A stretch of 37,635 bases of DNA. Origin: Candidatus Eremiobacteraceae bacterium. GTDB lineage: Bacteria > Vulcanimicrobiota > Vulcanimicrobiia > Eremiobacterales > Eremiobacteraceae. The position numbers and the translations under genes were made by a program. Positions 10,201 to 17,866 of the stretch are shown piece after piece (position 1 is the first letter of the stretch; every line of letters starts with the position of its first letter). Where the stretch lies: the NCBI GenBank assembly GCA_035710745.1, contig DASTCX010000034.1:1-37635 (forward strand), in the 5' to 3' direction. The notes under the pieces were generated by a model. That model made no database searches. It worked only from the letters and a program-made list of their open reading frames with translations, and was not told where the DNA came from.

Positions 10201-11209
10201 CACGGGCGGCACGGCGGTGAGGCTCACCGGTCAAGATACCGAGCGAGGCACGTTCTCGCATCGCCACCTCGTCTTCCACGACGCACGCAACGGCGACGCG
10301 TGGACGCCGCTGCAGCACCTGGGGGGCGCCAAGGCGTCGTTCGAGATCTTCAACAGCCCGCTGTCCGAGTACGCCTGCGTCGCCTTCGAGTACGGCTACA
10401 GCGCCGCGGCGTCGGACGCGCTCGTCGCATGGGAAGCGCAGTTCGGCGATTTCGCGAACGGCGCGCAGATCATCATCGATCAGTTCATCAGCGGCGGCTT
10501 TGCGAAGTGGGGTGCGACGTCGCGTCTGACGCTGCTGCTTCCACACGGCTACGAAGGTGCGGGACCCGAGCATTCGAGCGCGAGGCTCGAGCGCTTCCTC
10601 CAGCTGGCAGCCGAGGGCAACTTCCGCGTCGCGTATACGTCGACTCCGGCGCAATACTTCCATCTCTTGCGCGATCAAGCGCTCGCCTCGCGCGCGCGTC
10701 CGCTCGTCGTCATGACGCCGAAGAGCTTGCTTCGGCTCAAGGCCGCCGCATCGAGCATCGGCGATCTGACCGACCGCGGCTTCGCGACGGTCATCGACGA
10801 CCCGTCGGTCGCCGATCGCAAGAAGATCGAACGCGTCGCCCTATGCACCGGCAAGATCTACTACGACCTCACGACGAGCGCGGCACGCGCAGCCGCGAAG
10901 GATCTCGCGATCGTGCGCGTCGAGCTGCTCGAGCCGTTCCCGCTTGAAGACGTGCTCGCGGCGATCACCGCGTATCCGAACGTCCGTCGCGTCAGTTGGG
11001 TCCAAGAAGAGCCGCGCAACATGGGCGCGCGCGCCTTCGTGTCGCGCCGCGTTCGCGAGCCGCTGACGCGCAAAGGCATCGCTTTCGATTACATCGGGCG
11101 GCCGGATCGCGCGAGCCCGTCCGAAGGCTATCCCGGTGCGCACGCAGCCGAACAGGAACGCATCGTCGCACAGGCTCTGACGTCGAAGGCGCTCGAGGAA
11201 GCGCGGTGA
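7265..11209 (+). CDS. kgd: 2-oxoglutarate dehydrogenase, lipoyl-PSBD-E2-E1 fusion
   Basis: A 1314-aa multifunctional enzyme that would decarboxylate 2-oxoglutarate (E1, thiamine diphosphate) and transfer the succinyl group to CoA (E2). Domains in order: a lipoyl domain (residues about 4-80, Lys46 in TDKVDVEVPAPASG), an Ala/Pro linker, a peripheral subunit-binding domain (about 115-152), and an E2 acyltransferase domain (about 170-420, His387 in TYDHRVIQGAESGEFLRR). The E1 module runs from about 425 to the end (GMAHRGRLSV, KYHKGASG, HGDAAFSAQG, ANNQIGFTT, GHNEADEPAYTQP). Mycobacterial Kgd has the same E2-E1 fusion but lacks the lipoyl and binding domains. GTG 7265 is favoured: GAGG lies 7 bases upstream and the lipoyl domain begins at once. 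GTG 7208 is an in-frame alternative. It is followed by lpd with a 4-base overlap. Confidence 0.93.
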   Translation: MPDSTVQVVLPEMGESVSEGSVTGWRKAVGDRIAEGEPLVDVTTDKVDVEVPAPASGTLARIVVADGATVPVGALLAEIDTSSAGNAADVHKPPSAAPAAAPTAPAAQSERAAEAIVVPESASPLAKRLAYVKGVDVSGATGTGPGGALRRDDVATAADGRATAPIPPAPADATLTPLKGPAASLASYMEQSLSIPTATSFRSFAVDVMDARRRELNSALAAQRRAEKISFTHLIAFAIVKAAGDVPSMATSFRRGEAGPERVTRGVHLGIAVDMQRKDGSRFLIVPVIHDAAALDFKTFHATYETLVAKARTNTLTPPEVAGATMTLTNPGGIGTVASVPRLMPGQGTIVAAGAIGYPPGLGGAPEATLKSIGVAKVMTLTSTYDHRVIQGAESGEFLRRIEQLLAGGGDFYDTVFRDLGLSSPMALATATPAADARKSATSVADFDLMRAAAAGASLVSRYRNHGHIIARLDPLDVRHPTDPALDPATLDLTPELMKAVPAGALRVYTPGNNLAEVLERLRSIYCSTIAYEIEHITEHAQRSWLRKQIESGAHLAPVSKEHRLRLVERLSRVEAFERYLRKAFLGQKTFSIEGLDAMVPMLEELLDLLGADGVGEVDIGMAHRGRLSVITHVVDRPYEEVLLEFEQAEARGVQGEGDVTGDVKYHKGASGTYRSADGKQILVTLANNPSHLEAVDGVVEGKTRAAQTDRSKNIATLDTHRAVAVLVHGDAAFSAQGTVAETLNLSALAGYTTGGTIHIIANNQIGFTTTPEEGRSTRYASDLAKGFEVPVVHVNADDIEACIAAIRLAVGYREEFGRDVVIDLIGYRRFGHNEADEPAYTQPQMYETIAKHPTVREIFARQLVAEGAVTEAEVQQRLDAATERVAQAHRNAKAQANDTSRSQPVTKAPNGAAAAAAPDTRLSADALKTLDAGLLAVPDGFTIHPKLARQMERRKKSLTAGGEIDWAHAEALAFASLVTGGTAVRLTGQDTERGTFSHRHLVFHDARNGDAWTPLQHLGGAKASFEIFNSPLSEYACVAFEYGYSAAASDALVAWEAQFGDFANGAQIIIDQFISGGFAKWGATSRLTLLLPHGYEGAGPEHSSARLERFLQLAAEGNFRVAYTSTPAQYFHLLRDQALASRARPLVVMTPKSLLRLKAAASSIGDLTDRGFATVIDDPSVADRKKIERVALCTGKIYYDLTTSAARAAAKDLAIVRVELLEPFPLEDVLAAITAYPNVRRVSWVQEEPRNMGARAFVSRRVREPLTRKGIAFDYIGRPDRASPSEGYPGAHAAEQERIVAQALTSKALEEAR

Positions 11210-12576
11210 GCGCACGAGTCATCGTGCTCGGCGGCGGCCCTGCCGGCGACGTCGCCGCGCTGCGCGCCGCGCAGCTCGGCGCTCAAGTGACGATGATCGA
11301 GCGCGCGGAACTCGGCGGCACCTGCCTCAATTGGGGCTGCATCCCTACCAAGGCACTGCTCTCGTCCGCCGACGTGCTACGCAAGGTCCGCAAGGCCGCA
11401 GAATTCGGCATCATCGTCGGTGAACCGAAGGTCGATTTCGCGCGCATGATGGCTCGCAAAGACGAGATCGTGCTCAAGCAGCGCCGCGGCGTCGAAGCGG
11501 CTTGCAAACGCAAGAAGGTGACGGTCGTGCGCGGACACGGTATCGTCGAGGGCGATGCGGTCGCTGTGGACGGCGTGCCGCATCCCTACGATTTCCTCAT
11601 CGTCGCGGTCGGCACGCAGCCGGCCGGACTGCCCGGCATCGACATGGACCACGCGACGGTCCTCACCTCGGATGACGTGCTTCTCCTCGAGCGTGTGCCG
11701 AAAAAGCTCATCATCCTCGGCGGCGGCGTCATCGGGTGCGAGTTCGCCAGCTTGTTCGCGGCGCTCGGCACGGAAATCGCGATCATCGAGCTTCTGCCGC
11801 GGATCCTTGCTCCTGTCGATGCGAAATCGACGGCGTACTTCCAGCGTCTGCTCGAAGCCGAAGGCGTGCGAGTCCACGCCGGGCGGCGGCTCGCGGCGGT
11901 CAAGGAATATCGCAAAGATGGAATTACCGTCTCGCTCGACGACGGCACCGAGCTCGACGGCGATGCGCTCCTCGTCTCGATCGGCCGTAAGGCGCAGACG
12001 CGCGGCATCGGGCTCGAAGACGCCGGTGTCGTCATCGACGAGCGCGGGCACATAGTCGTCGACGAATATCTGCGCAGTGCGAACCCGAAGATCTACGGGA
12101 TCGGCGATTGCATCGGCGGCTTGCAGCTCGCTCACAAGGGCTCGGCTGAAGGCCATCGCGCCGCTGAGAACGCGCTCGGGCATCACGTCATGCCGATGGA
12201 CCGGACGGTCGTGCCTTCGTGCATATACACGCATCCTGAGATCGCCATGGTCGGCCTCAACGCCGACACCGCGAAAGAAGCCGGCTTCGAGACGAAGATC
12301 GGGCAAGCGCGATTCGTCGGCGACGCCAAAGCGCTCGCCGAAGGCGAGCCCGACGGCTTCGCGCAGATCATTTCCGACGCGAAGACCGGCCGCATTCTCG
12401 GCGCGACCATCATCGGCGTCCACGCCGTCGAGATCATCCACGAGATCGGCGTCGCGATGTCGGACGCTTTGACGATAGACGAGCTTGGCTCGATCATCCA
12501 CGCGCATCCGACCGTGAGCGAAATGGTCATGGACGCGGCGCAACAGGGCGCCGGCGTCGCCCCATACCTTTCTTAA
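11206..12576 (+). CDS. lpd: Dihydrolipoyl dehydrogenase (E3)
   Basis: A 456-aa FAD-disulfide oxidoreductase that reoxidises dihydrolipoyl groups with NAD+. It shows the FAD dinucleotide fold (VIVLGGGPAGD), the redox-active disulfide Cys40/Cys45 in GGTCLNWGCIPTKALL, the NAD fold (ILGGGVIGCEFASLFAALG), the second FAD motif (YGIGDCIGG) and the C-terminal His-Glu dyad region (HAHPTVSEMVMDA). GTG 11206 overlaps the stop of the E2-E1 gene (GTGA) and has GAGGAA five bases upstream. The operon therefore encodes all three activities of the 2-oxoglutarate dehydrogenase complex, and this E3 most likely recharges the lipoyl domain of the upstream polypeptide. It might also serve other 2-oxoacid dehydrogenases elsewhere. 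Confidence 0.95.
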   Translation: MSARVIVLGGGPAGDVAALRAAQLGAQVTMIERAELGGTCLNWGCIPTKALLSSADVLRKVRKAAEFGIIVGEPKVDFARMMARKDEIVLKQRRGVEAACKRKKVTVVRGHGIVEGDAVAVDGVPHPYDFLIVAVGTQPAGLPGIDMDHATVLTSDDVLLLERVPKKLIILGGGVIGCEFASLFAALGTEIAIIELLPRILAPVDAKSTAYFQRLLEAEGVRVHAGRRLAAVKEYRKDGITVSLDDGTELDGDALLVSIGRKAQTRGIGLEDAGVVIDERGHIVVDEYLRSANPKIYGIGDCIGGLQLAHKGSAEGHRAAENALGHHVMPMDRTVVPSCIYTHPEIAMVGLNADTAKEAGFETKIGQARFVGDAKALAEGEPDGFAQIISDAKTGRILGATIIGVHAVEIIHEIGVAMSDALTIDELGSIIHAHPTVSEMVMDAAQQGAGVAPYLS

Positions 12577-12602
12577 CCGTCTGACAAGCGTCGAATGCGC
12601 AA

Positions 12603-12627
12603 TAGGCCCACGTTTAACACGGGCCTA
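12603..12627 (+). other. Hairpin after lpd
   Basis: TAGGCCC (12603-12609) and GGGCCTA (12621-12627) form a perfect 7-base stem, 27 bases after the lpd stop. No U-tract follows, so intrinsic termination is doubtful. It could be a processing or stability hairpin at the end of the operon mRNA. Confidence 0.35.
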
Positions 12628-12747
12628 CAGCAACGCGTGACTTCGCTCACAGTCGCGGCGGTTCTGAGGTCGCTACGTGTCGCGTGGCCGATATCACCTT
12701 CATATGCGTTTCACCAAACCTTCCACCCACATGAGAGGGCTTCGTAC

Positions 12748-13710
12748 ATGAGAGTCAATTCAAAGTCGCTGCTGTTCGTCGTCGTGCTCGCCACGCTCGC
12801 GACGTCGGGCTGCTCGGCTGTCTCAAACCTGCTGTCGCTGCCGATCGGCCAAGCGGTCAAGCAGACGATCTACGTCGGCAACTGCGGCAACTCTTCGATC
12901 ACCGAATACCCCGCGACGGCGACCGGCAACGTGTCGCCGACGGTCACGATCTCCGGCTCGAACACGACGCTCGGCTGCCCATACGGCGTCGCGGTCGACA
13001 AGAGCGGCAACATCTACGTCGCCGACCTCTCTCAAGGCACGGTGTCGATCTTCAGCGCCACCGCTTCTGGGAACGTCGCGCCCACGCGTCAGATCACCGG
13101 CATCAACGAGCCGCTCGGCGTCGCCATCGACAAGAACGGTTTGATCTACGTGGCGACGATCGCAAGCGCCACGGTCCTCGTCTTCGCGGCGAATGCGAGC
13201 GGCGCCGCATCGCCTGCGAGCACCATCGATCTCTCAGGCCAGGGCTTCACGCGCACGTGCTACCTGACATTCGACAAAACAGGCAACTTGTGGGTTTCCG
13301 ACGAGAGCGCAAATCACGTCGCAGAGTACGCACCTGGTGCGAGCGGCGCGGCGACGCCGATGCGTAACATCAGCGGCGGCAACTCGCAGCTCTCCGGCGC
13401 GTACGGAGTCGCGGTAGACGGACACGGTAATCTGTACGTCGGCAACTACGGCAACCCGTCGGTGAACGTGTATGGGACGTCGGCGACCGGCAACGTCGCG
13501 CCGAACCGCGAGATCATCGGAGCCGCGACGACATTCTCATCGCCGTACATCCCGGTCATCCGAGCCGACGGCGTCCTGCTCGTCGACGACAGCGGCGCCA
13601 ACTCGGTCGACGTCTTTTCGAAGACGGCGAACGGCAACGTCGCACCGGCCGGTGCGATCTCCGGCGCCAGCACCGGGCTCAGCGAGCCTTGGGGAATGGC
13701 GATCCACTAG
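12748..13710 (+). CDS. NHL-like beta-propeller lipoprotein
   Basis: A 320-aa lipoprotein. ATG 12748 is chosen because GAGAGGG lies 8 bases upstream and it yields a lipoprotein signal peptide with lipobox ATSGC (Cys about residue 24). The mature part is a series of about six repeats of roughly 45-50 residues of the type GVAVDKSGNIYVAD...VSIFSATASGNVAP, typical of NHL-like six-bladed propellers. Each blade carries the recurring GN-V-P-x-x-x-I-x-G strand. Such propellers usually bind ligands or proteins; nothing here identifies a partner. The gene is monocistronic and ends at a clear intrinsic terminator. It resembles the propeller lipoprotein at 20581-21618 in general design. Confidence 0.82.
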   Translation: MRVNSKSLLFVVVLATLATSGCSAVSNLLSLPIGQAVKQTIYVGNCGNSSITEYPATATGNVSPTVTISGSNTTLGCPYGVAVDKSGNIYVADLSQGTVSIFSATASGNVAPTRQITGINEPLGVAIDKNGLIYVATIASATVLVFAANASGAASPASTIDLSGQGFTRTCYLTFDKTGNLWVSDESANHVAEYAPGASGAATPMRNISGGNSQLSGAYGVAVDGHGNLYVGNYGNPSVNVYGTSATGNVAPNREIIGAATTFSSPYIPVIRADGVLLVDDSGANSVDVFSKTANGNVAPAGAISGASTGLSEPWGMAIH

Positions 13711-13755
13711 ACCAGGGTTGAAACCTCGGCTGCGAGCAGCCGCGGTGGACGACAA

Positions 13756-13792
13756 GCAAAGCCGCGGTCCCCACACGCGGCTTTGCGTTTTT
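13756..13792 (+). terminator. Rho-independent terminator
   Basis: A perfect 11-base stem, GCAAAGCCGCG (13756-13766) with CGCGGCTTTGC (13776-13786), spans a 9-base loop and is followed by GTTTTTC. It sits 45 bases after the stop of the propeller lipoprotein gene and should end its transcript. Confidence 0.85.
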
Positions 13793-13806
13793 CTGGCTGA
13801 ATAAGT

Positions 13807-13862
13807 GTAGCGGTCGCGCGATTGCAGAGTCGTCTCCGGTCGAGCTGAAGCTCGACCGCTAC
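13807..13862. repeat. GGTCGA/TCGACC palindromic repeat, composite copy
   Basis: The inner palindrome GGTCGAGCT-GA-AGCTCGACC occupies 13838-13857. An outer 10-base inverted pair, GTAGCGGTCG (13807-13816) and CGACCGCTAC (13853-13862), shares its right arm, so two alternative hairpins are possible. It matches the copies inside dnaE2 at 27496-27515 and 27601-27620 apart from one central base. It lies between a terminator and the DUF3311 gene. Confidence 0.75.
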
Positions 13863-13916
13863 AAGCGATTAGCGGATGCAGGTCAGGTCCCGCCACAGCG
13901 CCTAAAACACCCGCTC

Positions 13917-14114
13917 ATGTCACGAAGGACGCGACTGCCGCTTGTAGTCGCGGCGATACCCGCAATCGCGCTGACCTTCGCGGTGCCGTTCGTCAATCGA
14001 GACGACCCGCACGTCTTCGGTTTGCCGTTCATCTTCGCGTGGATCATCGCGTGGATCGTCGTGACGCCGCCGATCATGTGGGTCGTCCACCGCTTCATCG
14101 AGGGCAGACGTTGA
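13917..14114 (+). CDS. DUF3311-type small membrane protein
   Basis: A 65-aa protein with two hydrophobic segments (about residues 8-26 and 37-57), separated by NRDDPHVFGLPFIF, the motif expected of DUF3311 proteins. Genes of this family often sit directly before a sodium:solute symporter, as here: its TGA overlaps the TTG start of the SSS permease. It probably helps the assembly or function of that transporter, by analogy with small subunits of other symporters. This role is inferred. Confidence 0.8.
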   Translation: MSRRTRLPLVVAAIPAIALTFAVPFVNRDDPHVFGLPFIFAWIIAWIVVTPPIMWVVHRFIEGRR

Positions 14115-15601
14115 GCGCGCCGGTCATCGCTCTCGGCGTCGCAGCGACGATCATCGCGTGCGCGATCGTCGTCGGTCTGCTCGGCGGCCGGCACAAGCTG
14201 TCGAACCCAGGCGAATTCCTCGTCGCCGGCCGCTCGCTCGGCGCGCTTTTGCTTTGGATCTTGCTCGCGGGCGAGATCTACACCGCGTTCACGTTCCTCG
14301 GCGCCGCCGGCTGGGCATACGGCAGGGGCGCGCCCGTCTACTACATCCTGTGCTACGGACCCGTCGCGTACGTCATCGGCTACTTCGTCATGCCGCTCGC
14401 ATGGAAGGTAGGAAACCGGTATGGCATGCTGACGATCGGCGATTTCTTCGCCACGCGCTACACGAGCACGGCGCTCGGCGCGATCGTCGCGGTCGTCGGG
14501 TTCGTCTTCCTCATCCCCTACATAGCGCTCCAACTGTCCGGCCTTCAGACGCTTCTGAGCATCGCCGGGTACGGCACGATCAATGCACAGCTCGCGGTCG
14601 TCATCGCGGTGCTCGTCATCGCGCTCTTCGTCTTCTCGACCGGTCTACGGGGCGCGGCATGGACCGCGATCGTCAAGGACGCGGTCGTCCTCGCCGGCGT
14701 CATCTTCGCCGGCGTCGTGCTTCCGATCCATTTCTTTGGTTCACCCGCCGCCCTCATCGCGCGAGTCGAGGCGATCAAACCGCAATGGCTCACACTGTCG
14801 ACGAGCGATCCGACCTACAACCTCACGTGGTTCGTCTCGACCGTCGTCCTCAACGGCGTCGCCTTCTTCCTATTCCCCCAAAGCCTCATGTCCGTGTACT
14901 CGGCGAAGAGCGCCGGGTCGCTGCGCCGCAACTACGTGTGGCTGCCGTTCTATAACGTCATGCTGGCGCTCATGGTGTTCGCAGGCCTCACGGCGCTCAT
15001 CGTCAGGCCCGGCTTGAGCGGACCGGATGTCGACCAATCGTTCGTATCGGTCGTCGCGACGTTCTACCCGCCGTGGGTGCTCGGCGCGATCGCCGGCGCT
15101 GGCTCGCTCGCCGCGCTCGTGCCGGTCTCGGTCCAACTGCTCGGCGCGAGCGGGCTCTTCGTGAAGAACGTCATCGAAGATGCGTTTTCGTGGCGAGGAT
15201 CGGAAGGGCAGCGAACGCTCGTCGTCCGCATCCTCGTCCTCGCGCTCGCGGCGGGCGCACTCGTGCTATGGGTATTCCTCAAGACGACGCTCGTCGAGTT
15301 GCTGCTCCTCGCGTACAACGGCATGGCGCAATTCGTGCCCGGCTTCGCGGCCGCATTCTGGTGGCGGCGCGCAAGCGCGGTGGGTGTAGCGGCCGGAATC
15401 GCTGCCGGCATCGCCATCTGCATCTACGGTGTCGTCGCAAAGGTGTCGGCCATCCTCGGCGTTAACATCGGCCTCGTCGCGCTTGCAGTCAACGCAATCG
15501 TCATGTACGTTTTCAGCGTCGTCACGACCGCGCCGCGGGCCGAGCTGGTGGACGCCTTCCGGTCCATCGCGTTCGCCGACGACGACGCGACCCCGATGTG
15601 A
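14111..15601 (+). CDS. Sodium:solute symporter (SSS family)
   Basis: A 496-aa polytopic membrane protein with roughly 13 hydrophobic segments. The N-terminal SSS features are present: NPGEFLVAGRSLGALLLW, GAAGWAYGRG and RYGMLTIGDFFATRY. Members couple sodium (or proton) entry to uptake of monocarboxylates, amino acids, pantothenate and similar solutes. The pairing with a DUF3311 gene fits the monocarboxylate/pantothenate-like branch, but the substrate cannot be read from sequence. I chose TTG 14111 because GAGGG lies 6 bases upstream and it overlaps the previous stop by three bases; the open frame extends farther upstream only as an out-of-phase shadow of the DUF3311 gene. Confidence 0.9.
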   Translation: MSAPVIALGVAATIIACAIVVGLLGGRHKLSNPGEFLVAGRSLGALLLWILLAGEIYTAFTFLGAAGWAYGRGAPVYYILCYGPVAYVIGYFVMPLAWKVGNRYGMLTIGDFFATRYTSTALGAIVAVVGFVFLIPYIALQLSGLQTLLSIAGYGTINAQLAVVIAVLVIALFVFSTGLRGAAWTAIVKDAVVLAGVIFAGVVLPIHFFGSPAALIARVEAIKPQWLTLSTSDPTYNLTWFVSTVVLNGVAFFLFPQSLMSVYSAKSAGSLRRNYVWLPFYNVMLALMVFAGLTALIVRPGLSGPDVDQSFVSVVATFYPPWVLGAIAGAGSLAALVPVSVQLLGASGLFVKNVIEDAFSWRGSEGQRTLVVRILVLALAAGALVLWVFLKTTLVELLLLAYNGMAQFVPGFAAAFWWRRASAVGVAAGIAAGIAICIYGVVAKVSAILGVNIGLVALAVNAIVMYVFSVVTTAPRAELVDAFRSIAFADDDATPM

Positions 15602-15613
15602 GGAGCAACGACA

Positions 15614-16096
15614 ATGCGAAAGTTCTTCTGCGCGATCTTCCTGATGGCGGCCGTTGCCGGCTGCACGAGCCACAAAGTCGTCGAAGGAAACGGCACGACG
15701 GTCACGACCAATGGTACCGGGGACAACCAGACGGTGACGGTGCAAGCGAGCGGCGGCACGATCACAGCGGGTAAGAACGCGGTCGATCCGGCAAAGCTCG
15801 GTTTCCCGATCTACCCGGGCGCGACCACTGACTCGGGCGGTGCCGTGTCCGGCTCGAACGCGCAGGAAAGCGGTGCGGTCGTCTCGCTCAAGACGTCGGA
15901 CGCGTTCGACAAAGTCTACGCTTGGTATAAGGCGCACATGCCGGCCGACGCACAAACGATGGAGAGCACATCGGGAGGGACATCCGTCGGATCGTTCGTC
16001 GAAGGGAAGTCGACCGATAAAGAACAGAAGAGCGTGACGATCACGAGTTCGTCGGAAGGGACGACCATCACGCTCGTGAGCGCGACGAAGAACTGA
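15614..16096 (+). CDS. Putative lipoprotein
   Basis: A 160-aa product with a lipoprotein signal (MRKFFCAIFLMAAVAGC, lipobox VAGC, Cys17). A low-complexity Thr/Gly/Asn-rich linker follows, then a small folded domain from about residue 60 (LGFPIYPGAT, then SDAFDKVYAWYKAHMP and a beta-rich C-terminus). The YPGA-x-x and YAWYKAHMP pattern recurs in small secreted domains of unknown function. GAGGAG ends about 8 bases before the ATG. It lies 12 bases after the symporter gene and is probably cotranscribed. Confidence 0.75.
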   Translation: MRKFFCAIFLMAAVAGCTSHKVVEGNGTTVTTNGTGDNQTVTVQASGGTITAGKNAVDPAKLGFPIYPGATTDSGGAVSGSNAQESGAVVSLKTSDAFDKVYAWYKAHMPADAQTMESTSGGTSVGSFVEGKSTDKEQKSVTITSSSEGTTITLVSATKN

Positions 16097-16104
16097 CCGG
16101 CATC

Positions 16105-16629
16105 GTGTCGGTCGAAGCGTGGAACGCGGTCGCTTCGGTCGGCACGTTCCTCGTCATCTTCGCGACGGCGATCATCGCGCTCGGTCAGCTGCGCCACATC
16201 CGGCTCGCGAATCAACTCTCGGGTCTACGGAGCACGTTCGACATGCTCCAAGACCCGTCGGTGCGCGAGCTCGTCAACTTCGTCCGCCACAACCTTGCGG
16301 AGCGGATGAAGGATGCGACATTTCGTTCGGGCTTGCTCGAGATCCCGATCGACCGCCGCGCCCACCCCGAGCTCTACTTGTGCGACATGTACAATCACGT
16401 CGGATCGTTCGTCCGCAGCGGGCTCATCGACGAGGATATCTACCTGCAGACGGATTGGTACAACGTCAGCCTCTATTGGGGATTGCTCAAAGAGACGATC
16501 GCCCTGGGCCGCAAGAACCGGCCGTACATCTTCGAGAACTTCGAATGGCTCGCGTCGCGCGCGGCCCGCTGGCAGTCCGCGCACCCGCACGGCGATTACC
16601 CGGCCGACGAGCCGCGAATGATCGACTAG
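16105..16629 (+). CDS. DUF4760-type membrane-anchored protein (copy 1)
   Basis: A 174-aa protein with one N-terminal membrane segment (VASVGTFLVIFATAIIALGQ), then a helical cytoplasmic domain with RHIRLANQLSGL and a C-terminal YIFENFEWLASRA block. This architecture matches DUF4760 proteins, whose function is unknown. A clear paralogue lies at 34756-35295 with the same VGTFLVI...QLRH-R...NQL-GL start and YENFEYVAARA end. GTG 16105 begins 8 bases after the lipoprotein stop, so it is the last gene of this plus-strand cluster. It ends 7 bases from the convergent methyltransferase stop, which leaves no room for a dedicated terminator. Confidence 0.72.
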   Translation: MSVEAWNAVASVGTFLVIFATAIIALGQLRHIRLANQLSGLRSTFDMLQDPSVRELVNFVRHNLAERMKDATFRSGLLEIPIDRRAHPELYLCDMYNHVGSFVRSGLIDEDIYLQTDWYNVSLYWGLLKETIALGRKNRPYIFENFEWLASRAARWQSAHPHGDYPADEPRMID

Positions 16630-16636
16630 AGAGTCG

Positions 16637-17866
16637 CTAGAGCGCGCGCACGATCAGGCACTTGAGGTAGGACGTCTCGGGTGCGTCGAGCAGCACCGGA
16701 TGGTCCGGCGGTTGCGTCCGCTCTTCAAGCAATTGGAGATCCCGCCCGGCATCGTCGCCCGCCGCTTTGACGATGCCGACGAAATCATCGAGGCCGATCG
16801 GGCGAGAGCACGAGCATGTGACGAGAATGCCTCCCGGCTCGAGCGTCCGAATGGCACGGAGATTGATCTCCTTGTAGCCACGCAGTGCGGAATCGATCGT
16901 CGACTTTCCGCGCGCGAATGCCGGCGGATCGAGGATGACCATCCCGAAGCGTTGCCCGGAGTCGTCGGCGTGCCGGAGCCAGTCGAAGCAGTTCGCCTCG
17001 ACGACGTCGGCTTCGGCGAAGCCGTTGAGCGTCATGTTACGCAGCGCGAGCGCGCACGCCGGCGCCGAAATGTCGACGCTCGTCACCGCGGCCCCTCCTG
17101 CAAGAGCGGCGTGGACGCTGAAACCGCCGGAGTACGAGAAACAGTTGACGACGCGCCGGTTCTTGGCGTAGGCAGCCGCCGCGCGACGGTTCACTCGCTG
17201 GTCGAGGAACAACCCGGTCTTCTGCCCGTGCGCGATGTCGACGAGCAATCGCGCGTCGCCCTCGCGTATCTCGACGGTCTCGGGCGGCTCGCCGCCGGCA
17301 AGTGGACCGGCTTTCGGTTCGAGCCCCTCGAGCGAACGCTCCGGTACATCGCTTCGTTCGAATATCCCGGTCGGCGAACAGGCGGAAACGAGCGACTCGA
17401 CGATCGCGGTGCGCATCACATCAGCGCCGAGCGTCGACAACTGGATGGAGAGCCAGCCGGCGTAGCGATCGACGACGACGCCGGGAAGGCCATCGCCTTC
17501 GGCATTGACGAGACGCACGCCATCGCCGGACGCAAGTGCACCGCGACGCGCGACCGACGCAGCGATCGCCCGTTTCCACCACGCGGCGTCGACCGGCTCG
17601 TCGACGCGGTAGAGCAAGCGCAGGACGATCTTCGATCGGCGGTTGCAGTACGCCATCGCGAAGAACTTGCGGCGATGATCGAGGACTCGGACCGGCTGGC
17701 CGTCTTGGATCTCGTCCGGAAGCGACGCGATTTCGCCTTCGAATACCCAAGGATGGCGCGCGCGCTCGGGGCGGCGCGGCTTTAAGATCGCGGCAGGGCC
17801 GGCCGCGGCTACGTTGGTCGCTGCCCTGCTCGGCTCCGCCGCCTTCTTCTTGCTTGCAGTCGTCAA
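16637..17866 (-). CDS. rlmI: RlmI-type class I rRNA (cytosine-C5) methyltransferase
   Basis: A 409-aa SAM-dependent methyltransferase. An N-terminal PUA domain (about residues 27-100, [19 protein letters not shown]) precedes a linker domain and a Rossmann fold. Motifs are [35 protein letters not shown] (SAM-binding motif I), [25 protein letters not shown] (motif IV) and [13 protein letters not shown]. coli RlmI methylates 23S rRNA C1962; the same target is likely but not proven. A basic, alanine-rich 25-residue N-terminal extension is unusual. The ATG overlaps the clpB stop by 4 bases (ATGA), so it should be translated from the clpB message. Confidence 0.9.
   Translation of the reverse strand: MTTASKKKAAEPSRAATNVAAAGPAAILKPRRPERARHPWVFEGEIASLPDEIQDGQPVRVLDHRRKFFAMAYCNRRSKIVLRLLYRVDEPVDAAWWKRAIAASVARRGALASGDGVRLVNAEGDGLPGVVVDRYAGWLSIQLSTLGADVMRTAIVESLVSACSPTGIFERSDVPERSLEGLEPKAGPLAGGEPPETVEIREGDARLLVDIAHGQKTGLFLDQRVNRRAAAAYAKNRRVVNCFSYSGGFSVHAALAGGAAVTSVDISAPACALALRNMTLNGFAEADVVEANCFDWLRHADDSGQRFGMVILDPPAFARGKSTIDSALRGYKEINLRAIRTLEPGGILVTCSCSRPIGLDDFVGIVKAAGDDAGRDLQLLEERTQPPDHPVLLDAPETSYLKCLIVRAL

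Noticed and set aside
10996-11205. N-terminal extension of Lpd from 10996
   Set aside because: This part overlaps the E1 gene in another frame and is Arg-rich. The FAD-binding fold starts immediately after GTG 11206.
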